Positions 34,801 through 45,217 are shown, counted from the stretch's first letter. The stretch is 64,000 nucleotides of DNA from Streptomyces sp. HD (GCF_028369295.1 NZ_JAQMYP010000003.1:248001-312000), one strand, 5' to 3'. Notes: generated by a model not told the origin, from the letters alone. Translations and numbers: made by a program.

Positions 34801-36032
34801 TGCAGTTCGCGACGACGATCCACCGCTCCGGCTCGGACCTCTTGCAGCTGATCAACGACATCCTGGACCTGTCGAAGATCGAGGCCGGCCGGATGGACGT
34901 CCGCCCGAAGAAGCTGCCGCTCATCAAGCTGCTGGACTACGTCCACGCCACGTTCCGTCCGCTCACCCTGGACCGGGGGCTCGCCTTCGAGGTGTCGGTC
35001 GGCGAGGACGTGCCGCGCGAGATGTACTCCGACGAGCAGCGCCTCCAGCAGATCCTGCGCAACCTCCTGTCCAACGCGATCAAGTTCACGGCGACGGGCC
35101 GGGTCGAGCTGCGGGTGAACCGGGTGAAGGACCCCGAGCACCACTACGCCCACGAGGGCGACCAGGTGATCGCGTTCGAGGTGTCCGACACCGGCATCGG
35201 CATCGCGCCGGAGAAACTCCCGGTCATCTTCGAGGCGTTCCAGCAGGCCGACGGCACCACCAACCGCAAGTACGGCGGCACGGGACTGGGCCTGTCCATC
35301 AGCCGGGAGATCGCGGGCCTGCTGGGCGGCCGTATCGTCGCCGAGAGCGAACCCGGCCAGGGCTCCACGTTCACGCTGTACGTCCCGGTCGTCAGCCCCG
35401 GTCACTCGGCCACCGGCCCGGTCCCCGAGAACCGTCCGCTGCCGGCTCCGGAGCTGTCCGCCGAGGCCTACCCGACCGCCCACGACGCGGACGAGACCTG
35501 GCCGACGCCGACCAAGCTGGAGGCGTGGCAGACGGGCCGGGCGGGCCGGGTGCTGCCGGGCCGGCGGGTGCTGATCGTGGACGACGACATCCGCAACGTC
35601 TTCGCGCTCACCCATGTGCTGGGCCGGGTCGGCATGCCGGTGCTGTATGCGGAGAACGGCCGCGAGGGCATCGAGACCCTGGAGCGCAACCCGGACGTCG
35701 AACTCGTCCTGATGGACATCATGATGCCGGAGATGGACGGCTACGAGACGATCTCCGCCATCCGTCGCACCCCGCGCTGGACGGACCTGCCCATCGTCGC
35801 GCTGACCGCGAAGGCCATGCCCGGCGACCGGGAGAAGTCCATCGCGCGGGGCGCCAACGACTACGTGCCCAAGCCGGTGGACGTCGATCAGCTGCTGACC
35901 GTCGTCTGCGACCTCCTGGACCCCGAGGGCGCGGAGCGCCGCGAGCCGGCCGTCGCGAATCCGGACAACACCGCAGAACCGGGACCGAGCCCTTCCGAGG
36001 AGGAAGTGGTCCCGCCGACGATCACCGAATGA
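31863..36032 (+). CDS. Soluble HAMP-repeat hybrid histidine kinase
   Basis: A 1389-residue hybrid kinase with no transmembrane segment. About residues 120-720 hold seven HAMP modules recognisable by GDL(T/S/G)xx(V/I)...[25 protein letters not shown]. The last six repeat with a 92-residue (276-bp) period. Then come a GAF domain (about 740-890), a coiled coil, HisKA with the phospho-His951 in [12 protein letters not shown], a HATPase ([27 protein letters not shown]) and a REC domain with Asp1285 in [12 protein letters not shown]. The layout equals group III kinases such as fungal Nik1 and Streptomyces OsaA, which respond to osmotic stress. The ligand here is unknown. Confidence 0.92.
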   Translation: MSENRATRVLEDGQKDGQIRASELRPLLAAMTAARDGDFRRLPETGEGVVAELTAVFNQIMDRSTHFNGEMQRVKRELVRHGRLDERLSASPGQGDWTTRVNDVNHVLDALVAPAANATRVLDAVAGGDLTQRVDLHDGSRQLRGDLRRLGRAVNKMVDQLSLFTGEVTRVAREVGTEGRLGGRAKVQGLSGSWRDVTEAVNTMASRLTAQVRDIALVTTAVARGDLTRTVTVEATGELLELKLTVNTMVDQLSAFADEVTRVAREVGTEGQLGGRAQVRGVSGVWKDLTDNVNFMASNLTSQVRNIAQVTTAVANGDLSQKITVDAQGEILELKSTINTMVDQLSAFADEVTRVAREVGTEGNLGGRAQVRGVSGVWKDLTDNVNFMADNLTSQVRNIALVSTAVAQGDLGKKITVEAKGEILELKSTINTMVDQLSAFADEVTRVAREVGTEGNLGGQAQVRGVSGVWKDLTDNVNFMALNLTSQVRNIAQVTTAVANGDLSKKITVDARGEILELKDTVNTMVQQLRAFADEVTRVAREVGTDGRLGGRAQVLGVSGVWRDLTDNVNYMADNLTSQVRNIAQVTTAVANGDLSKKIDVDARGEILELKTAINTMVDTLSSFSSEVTRVAREVGSEGQLGGQARVEGVYGTWKRLTTNVNELASNLTTQVRAIAEVASAVAQGDMSRSITVETQGEVAELKDNINLMVANLRETTRAKDWLESNLARLAALMQGHRDLMEVADLLLRELTPLVNAQYGAFFLADPNEESAALRTTMPAKGLAFIAGYGSAQGTTIETGGLPVHGLVQQAAREKKRILVEEAPPDYIKINSGLGEAAPTSVVIIPILFEDKLLGVIELASFSRFSDVHLAFFDQFVNTIAVAINTIIANSRTESLLGESQRLAMQLQERSDELQMQQAELQRSNAELEEKAALLATSSQYKSEFLANMSHELRTPLNSLLILARLLSDNPDGHLSDQEVQFATTIHRSGSDLLQLINDILDLSKIEAGRMDVRPKKLPLIKLLDYVHATFRPLTLDRGLAFEVSVGEDVPREMYSDEQRLQQILRNLLSNAIKFTATGRVELRVNRVKDPEHHYAHEGDQVIAFEVSDTGIGIAPEKLPVIFEAFQQADGTTNRKYGGTGLGLSISREIAGLLGGRIVAESEPGQGSTFTLYVPVVSPGHSATGPVPENRPLPAPELSAEAYPTAHDADETWPTPTKLEAWQTGRAGRVLPGRRVLIVDDDIRNVFALTHVLGRVGMPVLYAENGREGIETLERNPDVELVLMDIMMPEMDGYETISAIRRTPRWTDLPIVALTAKAMPGDREKSIARGANDYVPKPVDVDQLLTVVCDLLDPEGAERREPAVANPDNTAEPGPSPSEEEVVPPTITE
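32530..34000 (+). repeat. 276-bp tandem coding repeats (HAMP modules)
   Basis: Within the kinase gene, units of 276 bp encode near-identical HAMP modules. Long nucleotide stretches around the encoded [21 protein letters not shown] are almost unchanged between units. The similarity is high enough for recombination to change the number of modules. Confidence 0.85.
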
Positions 36033-36044
36033 GGCCACTTCACC

Positions 36045-36617
36045 ATGAGCGCTGAGGCAACGACCGACGAGCGTGCGGGAATCCTTCTGGTCGACGACAT
36101 GGAGGACAACCTGATCGCGCTGGAGGCCGTCCTGGGGTCCCTCAACGAGCCGCTCGTCCGCGCACGTTCGGGCGAGGAGGCCATGAAGGCGCTGCTGCGC
36201 CAGCGGTTCGCCCTGGTTCTGCTCGATGTCCGGATGCCGGGCATGGACGGCTTCGAGACGGCCACGAACATCAAACGGCTCGACCAGACCAAGGACGTCC
36301 CGATCATCTTCCTGACCGGCGCCGAGGACGACCCCGGCTACGCCTTCCGCGGCTACGCGACAGGCGCCGCGGACTATCTGACCAAGCCGTTCGACCCGTG
36401 GGTGCTGCGGGCGAAGGTGACGGTGTTCCTGGACCTGTACCGCAAGAGCCGCGAGCTGGAACACCTGCTGGCCCAGCGACAGGCCCGGGGCGGCGAGATA
36501 GGGACCCGACTGGCCGTACTGGAGGAACAACTGGCCGCCGACAGTCCGGACCTGCCGACCCTGCGCACACAGGTGAAAGAGCTACGGCGCCTGATCAACA
36601 AGGGCCAGGGAATCTGA
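36045..36617 (+). CDS. Response regulator without DNA-binding domain
   Basis: A 190-residue protein. The receiver domain occupies residues 10-130 with the acidic pair in LLVDDMEDN, phospho-acceptor Asp61 in LVLLDVRMPGMDGFE, and the switch Thr and Lys in FLTGAE and YLTKPFDP. The C-terminal 60 residues form a coiled coil (YRKSRELEHLLAQRQARGG...LRTQVKELRRLI). It follows the hybrid kinase by 12 bp, the same arrangement as OsaA-OsaB. It likely acts by protein-protein contact, for example on the PP2C phosphatase or its partners; that is inference. Confidence 0.92.
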   Translation: MSAEATTDERAGILLVDDMEDNLIALEAVLGSLNEPLVRARSGEEAMKALLRQRFALVLLDVRMPGMDGFETATNIKRLDQTKDVPIIFLTGAEDDPGYAFRGYATGAADYLTKPFDPWVLRAKVTVFLDLYRKSRELEHLLAQRQARGGEIGTRLAVLEEQLAADSPDLPTLRTQVKELRRLINKGQGI

Positions 36618-36618
36618 C

Positions 36619-36715
36619 CCCAAGGGGCGCGGGACTGTATCGATTTGCGACTCCGCCGCGCGGGCGCACCAGCCACGACGAACCGGCACCCGCGCGCAGT
36701 CCCCCGCCCCCCTCC
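36619..36715. repeat. Dispersed Streptomyces repeat with large imperfect palindrome
   Basis: GGGGCGCGGGACTG (36624-36637) pairs with CAGTCCCCCGCCCC (36697-36710) at 13 of 14 positions. The interior, GTATCGATTTGCGACTCCG followed by CCGCGCGGGC, is a sequence I recognise from many Streptomyces intergenic regions. It sits between the convergent response regulator and acyl-CoA ligase genes and may act as a bidirectional terminator. Confidence 0.6.
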
Positions 36716-36724
36716 GCCGAGGCG

Positions 36725-38599
<1,875 letters not shown>

Positions 38600-38673
38600 G
38601 ACATCCTCCGGGCCCGCGACTGTGCGGCTGGCTCAATAGCCGGCTTTGCGGCCGGCTCATTACGGCGGTCTTC

Positions 38674-38702
38674 ACTCGCGAGCCGTTGTTTAACTCGCGA
38701 GT
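38674..38702. promoter_or_regulatory. Paired ACTCGCGAG(T/C) palindromes upstream of the acyl-CoA ligase
   Basis: ACTCGCGAGC (38674-38683) and the perfect palindrome ACTCGCGAGT (38693-38702, inside TAACTCGCGAGTAA) are 19 bp apart, about two helical turns. They lie 75-104 bp upstream of the ligase start, in its promoter region. The form suits a TetR-like repressor; the regulator is not identified. Confidence 0.55.
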
Positions 38703-38870
38703 AACTATCGAGCAGGGATCAGAGTAAAGGCCGACCGGCCACCGCGTAAGGGGCAGCGGCCTGTCACTTCCTCCAGAGGACTACCCGCCGTATACACAGA
38801 GGCCCGCCGCACTTGCGTACGACGGACCCCTGTTGCACCGGTTTGCCGGGTCACCGACCGTTACCGGAGG

Positions 38871-40739
38871 TTACTTCTTGCCCTTGCCCGACCCCGCGCT
38901 GTCATCGCTGCTCAGCACGGCGATGAAGGCCTCCTGCGGAACCTCCACGGAACCCACCATCTTCATCCGCTTCTTGCCTTCCTTCTGCTTCTCCAGCAGC
39001 TTGCGCTTACGGGAGATGTCGCCGCCGTAGCACTTGGCGAGGACGTCCTTGCGGATGGCGCGGATGGTCTCGCGGGCGATCACCCGGGAGCCGATGGCGG
39101 CCTGGATGGGGACCTCGAAGGCCTGCCGCGGGATGAGCTCACGCAGCTTGGCGACGAGCCGCACGCCGTACGCGTACGCCGCGTCCTTGTGCGTGATCGC
39201 CGAGAAGGCGTCGACCTTGTCACCGTGCAGCAGGATGTCGACCTTGACCAGGCTGGAGGTCTGCTCGCCGGTGGGCTCGTAGTCCAGCGAGGCGTAACCG
39301 CGCGTCTTCGACTTCAGCTGGTCGAAGAAGTCGAAGACGATCTCCGCGAGCGGCAGGGTGTAGCGGATCTCGACGCGGTCCTCGGAGAGGTAGTCCATGC
39401 CGAGCAGGGTGCCTCGCCGGGTCTGGCACAGCTCCATGATCGAGCCGATGAACTCGGTGGGCGCGAGGATCGTGGCGCGCACGACCGGCTCGTACACCTC
39501 GTTGATCTTGCCCTCGGGGAACTCGCTCGGGTTGGTGACGGTGTGCTCGCTGCCGTCCTCCATCACGACCCGGTAGACCACGTTGGGCGCGGTGGCGATG
39601 AGATCGAGGCCGAACTCGCGCTCCAGCCGCTCACGGATCACATCGAGGTGGAGCAGGCCGAGGAAGCCGACGCGGAAGCCGAAGCCGAGGGCCGCGGAGG
39701 TCTCCGGCTCGTAGACGAGGGCCGCGTCGTTGAGCTGGAGCTTGTCCAGCGCCTCGCGCAGCTCCGGGTAGTCGGAGCCGTCCAGCGGATACAGGCCGGA
39801 GAAGACCATGGGCTTGGGGTCCTTGTACCCCCCGAGCGCCTCCGTGGCCCCCTTCTGCTGGCTGGTGACGGTGTCACCGACCTTGGACTGGCGGACGTCC
39901 TTCACGCCGGTGATGAGGTAACCCACCTCACCGACGCCGAGGCCGTCGGCCGACAGCATCTCGGGCGAGTTCGTCCCGATCTCCAGCAGCTCGTGCGTGG
40001 CGCCCGTCGACATCATCTTGATGCGCTCGCGCTTGTTGAGCTGGCCGTCGATGACACGGACGTACGTCACGACACCGCGGTAGGAGTCGTAGACGGAGTC
40101 GAAGATCATCGCGCGGGCGGGGGCATCCTTGACGCCGACCGGCGCGGGGACCTCCTTGACCACCCTGTCGAGCAGCGCGTCGACGCCGACGCCGGTCTTG
40201 GCGGAGACCCTGAGCACGTCGTCGGGGTCGCAGCCGACCAGGTTGGCGAGCTCCTCGGCGAACTTCTCGGGCTGCGCGGCCGGCAGGTCGATCTTGTTCA
40301 GCACGGGGATGATCGTGAGGTCGTTCTCCATCGCCAGGTAGAGGTTGGCGAGGGTCTGGGCCTCGATGCCCTGGGCGGCGTCGACGAGGAGGATGGTCCC
40401 CTCGCAGGCGGCGAGCGACCGCGAGACCTCGTAGGTGAAGTCGACGTGCCCCGGGGTGTCGATCATGTTGAGGATGTGCGTGTTGCCGGGCTCATGGGTC
40501 GGAGCCCAGGGCAGGCGCACCGCCTGGGACTTGATCGTGATGCCGCGCTCGCGCTCGATGTCCATCCGGTCGAGGTACTGAGCACGCATCTGCCGCTGCT
40601 CGACCACACCGGTCAGCTGGAGCATCCGGTCGGCGAGCGTGGACTTGCCGTGGTCGATGTGCGCGATGATGCAGAAATTGCGGATCAGAGCCGGGTCGGT
40701 ACGGCTCGGCTCGGGCACATTGTTAGGGGTCGCGGGCAC
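38871..40739 (-). CDS. lepA: Elongation factor 4 (LepA)
   Basis: A 622-residue ribosome-associated translational GTPase (EF4). The G motifs are visible: [51 protein letters not shown]. The LepA-specific C-terminal domain contains [33 protein letters not shown], and the tail has [51 protein letters not shown] (shown as contiguous family landmarks at 38960-39135). GTG at 40739 matches Streptomyces homologues (starting [15 protein letters not shown]). It is divergent from rpsT across a 254-bp promoter region, a conserved actinobacterial neighbourhood. Confidence 0.96.
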   Translation of the reverse strand: MPATPNNVPEPSRTDPALIRNFCIIAHIDHGKSTLADRMLQLTGVVEQRQMRAQYLDRMDIERERGITIKSQAVRLPWAPTHEPGNTHILNMIDTPGHVDFTYEVSRSLAACEGTILLVDAAQGIEAQTLANLYLAMENDLTIIPVLNKIDLPAAQPEKFAEELANLVGCDPDDVLRVSAKTGVGVDALLDRVVKEVPAPVGVKDAPARAMIFDSVYDSYRGVVTYVRVIDGQLNKRERIKMMSTGATHELLEIGTNSPEMLSADGLGVGEVGYLITGVKDVRQSKVGDTVTSQQKGATEALGGYKDPKPMVFSGLYPLDGSDYPELREALDKLQLNDAALVYEPETSAALGFGFRVGFLGLLHLDVIRERLEREFGLDLIATAPNVVYRVVMEDGSEHTVTNPSEFPEGKINEVYEPVVRATILAPTEFIGSIMELCQTRRGTLLGMDYLSEDRVEIRYTLPLAEIVFDFFDQLKSKTRGYASLDYEPTGEQTSSLVKVDILLHGDKVDAFSAITHKDAAYAYGVRLVAKLRELIPRQAFEVPIQAAIGSRVIARETIRAIRKDVLAKCYGGDISRKRKLLEKQKEGKKRMKMVGSVEVPQEAFIAVLSSDDSAGSGKGKK

Positions 40740-40861
40740 GCAGGGTCCTGTCTCTTGAGGCGCCTTATGCCTCGGGTCGGATCGATACGTAGGTTCCATG
40801 GTCCCACGGGCGGCGACCCGGGGGTGGTTTGGGCCACGATGGGCGGGCTTCGGCGACCGGT

Positions 40862-40891
40862 TTGGGGTGGCCGCGGGGCCGCTGGTAGCCT
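40862..40891 (+). promoter_or_regulatory. Candidate rpsT promoter
   Basis: TTGGGG (40862-40867), an 18-bp spacer, then TAGCCT (40886-40891). This predicts a leader of about 95 nt before the rpsT GTG. It is the best -35/-10 pair I see in the lepA-rpsT divergent gap. Confidence 0.4.
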
Positions 40892-40993
40892 GGGTGGCTG
40901 TGTCTCATGCCCTCTCAGCACGAGGCACACCCCAAGAAAATCATCGGTACGGGTCCCGTGCGGCCCCGTGCCAGAACCTGAAAAGGCTCATTC

Positions 40994-41260
40994 GTGGCGA
41001 ACATCAAGTCCCAGATCAAGCGGATCAAGACCAACGAGAAGGCTCGGCAGCGCAACAAGGCCGTCAAGTCCTCCCTGAAGACCGCGATCCGCAAGGCCCG
41101 TGAGGCCGCTGCCGCGGGTGACGTCGAGAAGGCCACCGAGCACGAGCGCGCTGCCGCGCGTCTGCTCGACAAGGCCGTCTCCAAGGGCGTCATCCACAAG
41201 AACCAGGCCGCCAACAAGAAGTCGGCGCTTGCTTCGAAGGTCGCTGCCCTCAAGGGCTGA
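40994..41260 (+). CDS. rpsT: 30S ribosomal protein S20
   Basis: An 88-residue basic primary 16S-binding protein: [30 protein letters not shown] at the start, the [22 protein letters not shown] signature near the end. The start is GTG at 40994, with an AAAAGG ribosome site 7 bp upstream. A non-ATG start is also seen for S20 in other bacteria. It is monocistronic, followed by a very strong terminator hairpin 124 bp downstream. Confidence 0.98.
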   Translation: MANIKSQIKRIKTNEKARQRNKAVKSSLKTAIRKAREAAAAGDVEKATEHERAAARLLDKAVSKGVIHKNQAANKKSALASKVAALKG

Positions 41261-41383
41261 ACCTCTTCTTTGATCTGACCGCCGGAGGGAATCGAGCGGG
41301 CCCTCTCTCATCCGCTCCCGTCCGGCACCCCGAGCCTGTACGCGGCCTGCGTTCGCCACGCGGGTACGGGCTCAGCAGCTTGA

Positions 41384-41436
41384 ACCGAAGGCCCCGGCCT
41401 CCGTCCTTCCCCAGGACGAAGGCCGGGGCCTTCGGT
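41384..41436. terminator. Strong hairpin terminator after rpsT
   Basis: Two 24-nt arms (41384-41407 and 41413-41436, outer ends ACCGAAGGCC and GGCCTTCGGT) pair with a single mismatch around a 5-nt loop TCCCC. It lies between rpsT and the convergent SnoaL-like gene and can serve both strands. The remaining sequence 41261-41383 shows nothing else. Confidence 0.85.
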
Positions 41437-41480
41437 ATGGTCGGGCCTCTCCTACGACGATCAGGCCCCTGCGGCGACGG

Positions 41481-41876
41481 TCACGACCAGAAGTCGTTGG
41501 ACTTGTCGAGGTCCGCGATGCACTCGTCGAGATCGCTGATCTTGTCTCCCACGACCCGGAAGACGATCGCCTCGTCCTCGTCGATGCTCTTGCCCTGGCG
41601 CTCCGCCTTGAAGCGGTGCACGGAGACCACATGCCCCCGGCCGTCGACGAGCAGGCTGCGGAGCTCGACCTGCATCGTCCCGGCCGTCTCCTCGAAGAGC
41701 CGGCCGTACATCTCGATGACCGCGTCCTGCCCCTTGAAATCACCGGACAGCGGGTGGTTGCCGGGCACGTGATGCGTGCAGTCCGATGTCATCAGCCCAC
41801 GCAGGGCGTCCATGTCACCCCGCGTGAAGGCTTCATAACCCTTGCGGACGAGAGTTGCGTGCGGGTGTTCAGCCAT
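41481..41876 (-). CDS. SnoaL-like / NTF2-fold protein
   Basis: A 131-residue protein of the nuclear transport factor 2 fold (ketosteroid isomerase-like, SnoaL-like). It has HPHATLVRKGYEAFTRGDMDALRGLMTSDCTHHVPGNHPLSG at the start, then GQDAVIEMYGRLFEETAGTMQVELRSLLVDGRGHVVSVHRFKAERQGK (landmarks within 41600-41870). The pattern resembles small polyketide-related cyclase-like proteins, but nothing around it suggests a biosynthetic role. The start is ATG 41876. Its function is unknown. Confidence 0.8.
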   Translation of the reverse strand: MAEHPHATLVRKGYEAFTRGDMDALRGLMTSDCTHHVPGNHPLSGDFKGQDAVIEMYGRLFEETAGTMQVELRSLLVDGRGHVVSVHRFKAERQGKSIDEDEAIVFRVVGDKISDLDECIADLDKSNDFWS

Positions 41877-41944
41877 GCCTGATCGCCACCTTCCCTGATG
41901 TCCGGCGATGTACGGCTGATACGCCCGATTCTCCTCTCTTCTCC

Positions 41945-42934
41945 CTAGCCGCGCCCCCGGGACCGCGCGGCCCGCGCGATGGTGACGACCGCCTTCTCCA
42001 GGGCGTACTCGGGGTCGTCCCCGCCGCCCTTCACACCGGCGTCGGCCTCTGCGACCGCCTGCAACGCGACCGCCACTCCGTCGGGCGTCCAGCCCCGCAT
42101 CTGCTGTCGCACCCGGTCGATCTTCCACGGCGGCATGCCCAGCTCGCGCGCCAGGTCGGCGGGGCGTCCGCCGCGGGCCGAGGACAGCTTCCCGATGGCC
42201 CGTACGCCCTGTGCGAGCGCGCTGGTGATCAGGACGGGCGCCACCCCGGTCGCCAGCGACCACCGCAGCGCCTCCAGCGCCTCGGCCGCCCGCCCCTCGA
42301 CCGCCCGGTCGGCGACGGTGAAGCTCGACGCCTCGGCCCGGCCGGTGTAGTACCGCCCGACCACGGCCTCGTCGATGGTGCCCTCGACATCCGCGACCAA
42401 CTGACTCACCGCGGACGCCAGCTCCCGCAGATCGCTCCCGATGGCGTCGACCAGCACCTGACAGGCCTCCGGCGTCGCGGACCGCCCGGTCGCCCGGAAC
42501 TCGCCGCGCACGAACGCAAGCCGGTCCGCCGGCTTGGTCATCTTCGGGCACGCCACCTCCCGCGCCCCCGCCTTGCGCGCGGCGTCGAGCAGCTTCTTGC
42601 CCTTGGCCTGACCGGCGTGCAGCAGCACGAGGGTGATCTCCTCGGCCGGCGACCCCAGATACGCCGTCACGTCCTTGATCGTGTCCGCCGACAGGTCCTG
42701 CGCATTGCGCACGACCACGACCTTGCGCTCCGCGAACAGCGAGGGGCTGGTCAACTCGGCCAGCGTGCCGGGCTGCAGCTGGTCCGAGGTCAGGTCCCGC
42801 ACGTCCGTGTCGGCATCGGCGGCCCGGGCGGCGACCACCACCTCCCGCACGGCACGGTCGAGCAGCAGCTCCTCCTGACCCACGGCAAGGGTCACGGGGG
42901 CGAGAAGGTCTTCGTTCGCAGTCTTCCTGGCCAT
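41945..42934 (-). CDS. holA: DNA polymerase III subunit delta
   Basis: A 329-residue clamp-loader delta subunit that opens the beta sliding clamp. It contains LAVGQEELLLDRAVREVV at the start, SLFAERKVVVVRNAQDL (clamp-interaction region), a Lys-rich VLLHAGQAKGKKLLDAARKAGA, and the C-terminal collar with MPPWKIDRVRQQMRGWTPDGVAVALQAVAEADAGVKGG. ATG 42934 is chosen; an upstream in-frame ATG at 42946 is possible. It is divergent from the methyltransferase gene with only 60 bp between them. Confidence 0.93.
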   Translation of the reverse strand: MARKTANEDLLAPVTLAVGQEELLLDRAVREVVVAARAADADTDVRDLTSDQLQPGTLAELTSPSLFAERKVVVVRNAQDLSADTIKDVTAYLGSPAEEITLVLLHAGQAKGKKLLDAARKAGAREVACPKMTKPADRLAFVRGEFRATGRSATPEACQVLVDAIGSDLRELASAVSQLVADVEGTIDEAVVGRYYTGRAEASSFTVADRAVEGRAAEALEALRWSLATGVAPVLITSALAQGVRAIGKLSSARGGRPADLARELGMPPWKIDRVRQQMRGWTPDGVAVALQAVAEADAGVKGGGDDPEYALEKAVVTIARAARSRGRG

Positions 42935-42957
42935 CGCGTAAAGCATCCCATGGGCCA

Positions 42958-42988
42958 CTGACAACGGGTCGTCCTGCTCACATAGGTT
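42958..42988 (+). promoter_or_regulatory. Promoter for a leaderless methyltransferase mRNA
   Basis: CTGACA (42958-42963), an exact 17-bp spacer, then CATAGG (42981-42986, or TAGGTT at 42983). The GTG start at 42995 lies where transcription should begin and has no ribosome site upstream. This points to a leaderless transcript, common in Streptomyces. Confidence 0.55.
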
Positions 42989-42994
42989 GGGTCG

Positions 42995-43816
42995 GTGACG
43001 ACCACCGCATCGCAAGAGGCGTTCCTGCAAGCGTTCCACGCCGAGCACCCGGCGGTGACCACGGAGGCGCTCGGCTGCGGCCGCGCTCCCGACGGCCGGT
43101 CCAGCTACGAGATCCTTTGCGACCGGGTGGCCGACAGCAGGCGCGTGCTGGACCTCGGCTGCGGCGACGGCCTGCTGCTTGAGCTCCTGGCCCGAGGTGA
43201 CGGACGACAGCTCGCGGGCGTGGACCTGTCCCCACAGTGCCTGGCCCTGGCACGGCAGCGACCGACGCTCGCCGGGGCGCGCCTGGAAGTGGCCCGGGCC
43301 CAGACGCTCCCCTTCGCCGACGACGGCTTCGACGCCTGTGTCTCCCACATGGCGCTGATGCTGATGGGCGATATCGAGCAGGTCGTCGCCGAGATCGCCC
43401 GAGTGCTGTCCCCCGGCGGGACCCTGGCCTGCGTGCTGGGTGGCGGAGCCGTCGGCGGCGAGGCCTACGAGCTGTTCATCGGGCTGTTGCGCGGCACGAT
43501 CCAGGCGGCGCCCGCCTCACAGCGCATCCCGTCGCTGGGTGACAGCAGGACACGCAGTCGCGAGGGACTCGACGAGCTCCTCGGCCCGGCAGGCTTCACC
43601 GCCGTGGACTGGGAGACCGTCCCCATCGATCTGAGCGGTCCGGTGGACCAGGTATGGGCCGCCCTCTCCGGCGTCTACGACCTCGGCCCGCTCGACGAGA
43701 CGACCGTCGAGCGCCTGCGCACGGCCTTCTTCGCCGAGGTGCGCGACATGACGACGCCGGAGGGGCTCGTCCCCTGCGCCTTCACCATCTACCTGGCAAC
43801 GGCACGAGTGCGCTGA
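42995..43816 (+). CDS. Class I SAM-dependent methyltransferase
   Basis: A 273-residue Rossmann-fold methyltransferase. SAM motif I is VLDLGCGDGLLLELLA, motif II is LAGVDLSPQCLALARQR, and LPFADDGFDACVSHMALMLMGDIEQVVAEIARVLSPGGTLACVLGG covers motifs III-IV (43309-43440). The acceptor is unknown. The Met-rich HMALMLMGD loop and long C-terminal part resemble ubiquinone/UbiE-type small-molecule enzymes. It ends 14 bp before the stop of the convergent small gene, with a hairpin between them. Confidence 0.88.
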   Translation: MTTTASQEAFLQAFHAEHPAVTTEALGCGRAPDGRSSYEILCDRVADSRRVLDLGCGDGLLLELLARGDGRQLAGVDLSPQCLALARQRPTLAGARLEVARAQTLPFADDGFDACVSHMALMLMGDIEQVVAEIARVLSPGGTLACVLGGGAVGGEAYELFIGLLRGTIQAAPASQRIPSLGDSRTRSREGLDELLGPAGFTAVDWETVPIDLSGPVDQVWAALSGVYDLGPLDETTVERLRTAFFAEVRDMTTPEGLVPCAFTIYLATARVR

Positions 43817-43821
43817 CCGCC

Positions 43822-43842
43822 GAGGAGCCCCTAGGGCTCCTC
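43822..43842. terminator. Bidirectional hairpin over the stop codon of the small gene
   Basis: GAGGAGCCC-CTA-GGGCTCCTC is a perfect 9-bp stem with a 3-nt loop, and the loop is the TAG stop of the minus-strand gene. It lies between convergent genes and can terminate both. Confidence 0.75.
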
Positions 43843-44076
43843 CCGCCAGCCGTCCCACTCCCCCGCGAACTCATCCAGCTTCCCGGGATCGAGCCGCCCC
43901 TGCTCGTCCCGCAGCACCACCAGCCACTGGGCGTCCTCGGCATCGTCCTCGCCGGCCAGCGCGTCCCGCACCAGCCGGGGCTCCTCGTCGACACCGAACC
44001 GCTCCCCGAGCGCCTCCGCGACCTCCTCCGCCGCGTCACGGTCGGGCAGCACCAGCACATGTCTCACATCGCTCAC
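43831..44076 (-). CDS. Small acidic hypothetical protein
   Basis: An 81-residue acidic protein: SDVRHVLVLPDRDAAEEVAEALGERFGVDEEPRLVRDALAGEDDAEDAQWLVVLRDEQGRLDPGKLDEF, ending EWDGWREEP (43831-44076). A beta-alpha-beta start suggests a small ferredoxin-like fold, similar to actinobacterial proteins that I recall as ribonuclease-inhibitor-like or unnamed. GTG 44076 is chosen from the start of the folded region; the frame is open further upstream into repetitive sequence. No family is assigned. Confidence 0.65.
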   Translation of the reverse strand: MSDVRHVLVLPDRDAAEEVAEALGERFGVDEEPRLVRDALAGEDDAEDAQWLVVLRDEQGRLDPGKLDEFAGEWDGWREEP

Positions 44077-44180
44077 GGAGCAATTCTCAGGCACCCGAGG
44101 AGTGACGAGCGCGCGGGTCCTGGCACGAGCAGCACGTGCAGCCCTGAGTGACCTCTGTGCCCGATCCGGAAGGACCACCC

Positions 44181-44270
44181 GGGCACTCCGGGCGCTCCGG
44201 GCACCTTGGGCAACCCAGGCACTCCGGGCGCCCTGGGCAGCCCGAGCGGCCCGAGTGGCCCGACTGGCCC
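44181..44270. repeat. Ten degenerate 9-bp repeats (GGGCxCTCC type)
   Basis: Ten consecutive 9-bp units (GGGCACTCC, GGGCGCTCC, GGGCACCTT ... GACTGGCCC) fill part of the 297-bp gap between the acetyltransferase and the small acidic gene. The 44281-44370 stretch that follows is also repetitive and C-rich (CTCGCCCGTC motifs). Read on the minus strand the units give Gly-x-Pro triplets, but there is no start or ribosome site for a protein. Confidence 0.8.
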
Positions 44271-44373
44271 GTCCGCCTTCGCCCGTCCTGGGTGTTCCTG
44301 CCTGCCCTCGCCCGTCCTCGCCCGACCCGGTGCGTCCTCGCCCGTCCTCACCCGCCCAGGCCCCGCCCTCGAA

Positions 44374-45213
44374 TCAGCCCTCCCCGTTCGGCTTTCGCAC
44401 CGTCGGCACCCGGTCCAGTTCGATCCCGAACCGCTCGCGGTACACCCCCAGCACCTCCTCGTCCGTGCCCAACTCCCGCTCCTCACGTGTCCCGTCGGCC
44501 GCCGTCGCCTTGAACGTGCGGCCGCTGAGCGTGATCCGCCCGCCTTCCTCCGTCACCCGCGAACACACCAGTGACTGGGTGAAGTGCGAGGCCGGCGAGG
44601 TGCTGTGCCACCACGCCCCGGCCACGAAATCACCGAGCACCCGCGGCCGCCGCTCCAGCCGGTACTCCGGTCTGCCGTCCATGACGACCTCCAGGTCCGC
44701 CGCCTCGGCCACGTCGTGCCCGCCGCGCACCCCGGCCGCGTCCGGCCCGGCCTCGACGATCCGGAACACCCCCGCCGGATCCACCTGCTCACCCCGCGCC
44801 TCGAAGGCCAGCGGATAGTGGCTGTGCGCCCCGAAGCCGACGTCCGCCAACCACGCGCCGCCGTCCACCGTGCGCACCTTCAGCGCCATGTGGTCGTAGG
44901 GAATCCCCAGCCGTTCCTCCTTGCCGTGGACACGCGCCGCGAGCAGTGTCACGTCGAAGCCGAGCGCGCCGAGCAACGTCCCGAACGCCCCGTTCAGTTC
45001 GTAACAGAACCCACCCCGTCGCGCCCCCACCACCTTGTCCAGCACCCGCTTCTCCGCCAGGACGATCTCCTCGCCGAGGTGGATCGACAGGTTCTCGAAG
45101 GGCACCGTCTGCAGATGGCGCAGATGCAGTTCGCGCAGCACGTCCACGGTGGGCCACGCCGGGTGCTCGACCCCAAGGCGACGGAGATAGGCATCAACCT
45201 CAACGGAATCCAT
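44374..45213 (-). CDS. Arylamine N-acetyltransferase
   Basis: A 279-residue NAT-family enzyme that transfers acetyl from acetyl-CoA to arylamines or hydrazines. The catalytic triad is readable: Cys in RGGFCYELNGAFG, His in GIPYDHMALKV and Asp in WLADVGFG. The N-terminal FENLSIHLGEEI motif is typical. ATG 45213 lies 4 bp after the comEC stop, so the gene is the tail of the comEA-comEC operon. In other actinobacteria NAT homologues also act in ansamycin or lipid pathways, but nothing here supports that. Confidence 0.92.
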   Translation of the reverse strand: MDSVEVDAYLRRLGVEHPAWPTVDVLRELHLRHLQTVPFENLSIHLGEEIVLAEKRVLDKVVGARRGGFCYELNGAFGTLLGALGFDVTLLAARVHGKEERLGIPYDHMALKVRTVDGGAWLADVGFGAHSHYPLAFEARGEQVDPAGVFRIVEAGPDAAGVRGGHDVAEAADLEVVMDGRPEYRLERRPRVLGDFVAGAWWHSTSPASHFTQSLVCSRVTEEGGRITLSGRTFKATAADGTREERELGTDEEVLGVYRERFGIELDRVPTVRKPNGEG

Positions 45214-45217
45214 GACC

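Noticed and set aside
33594-36530. A 978-codon open frame antisense to the hybrid kinase
   Set aside because: It is a mirror of the highly biased codons of the kinase and response regulator genes; no domain is visible.
44073-44486. Collagen-like protein on the minus strand
   Set aside because: The Gly-x-Pro triplets come from a 9-bp DNA repeat in an intergenic gap. The frame overlaps the acetyltransferase gene's end and has no ribosome site.
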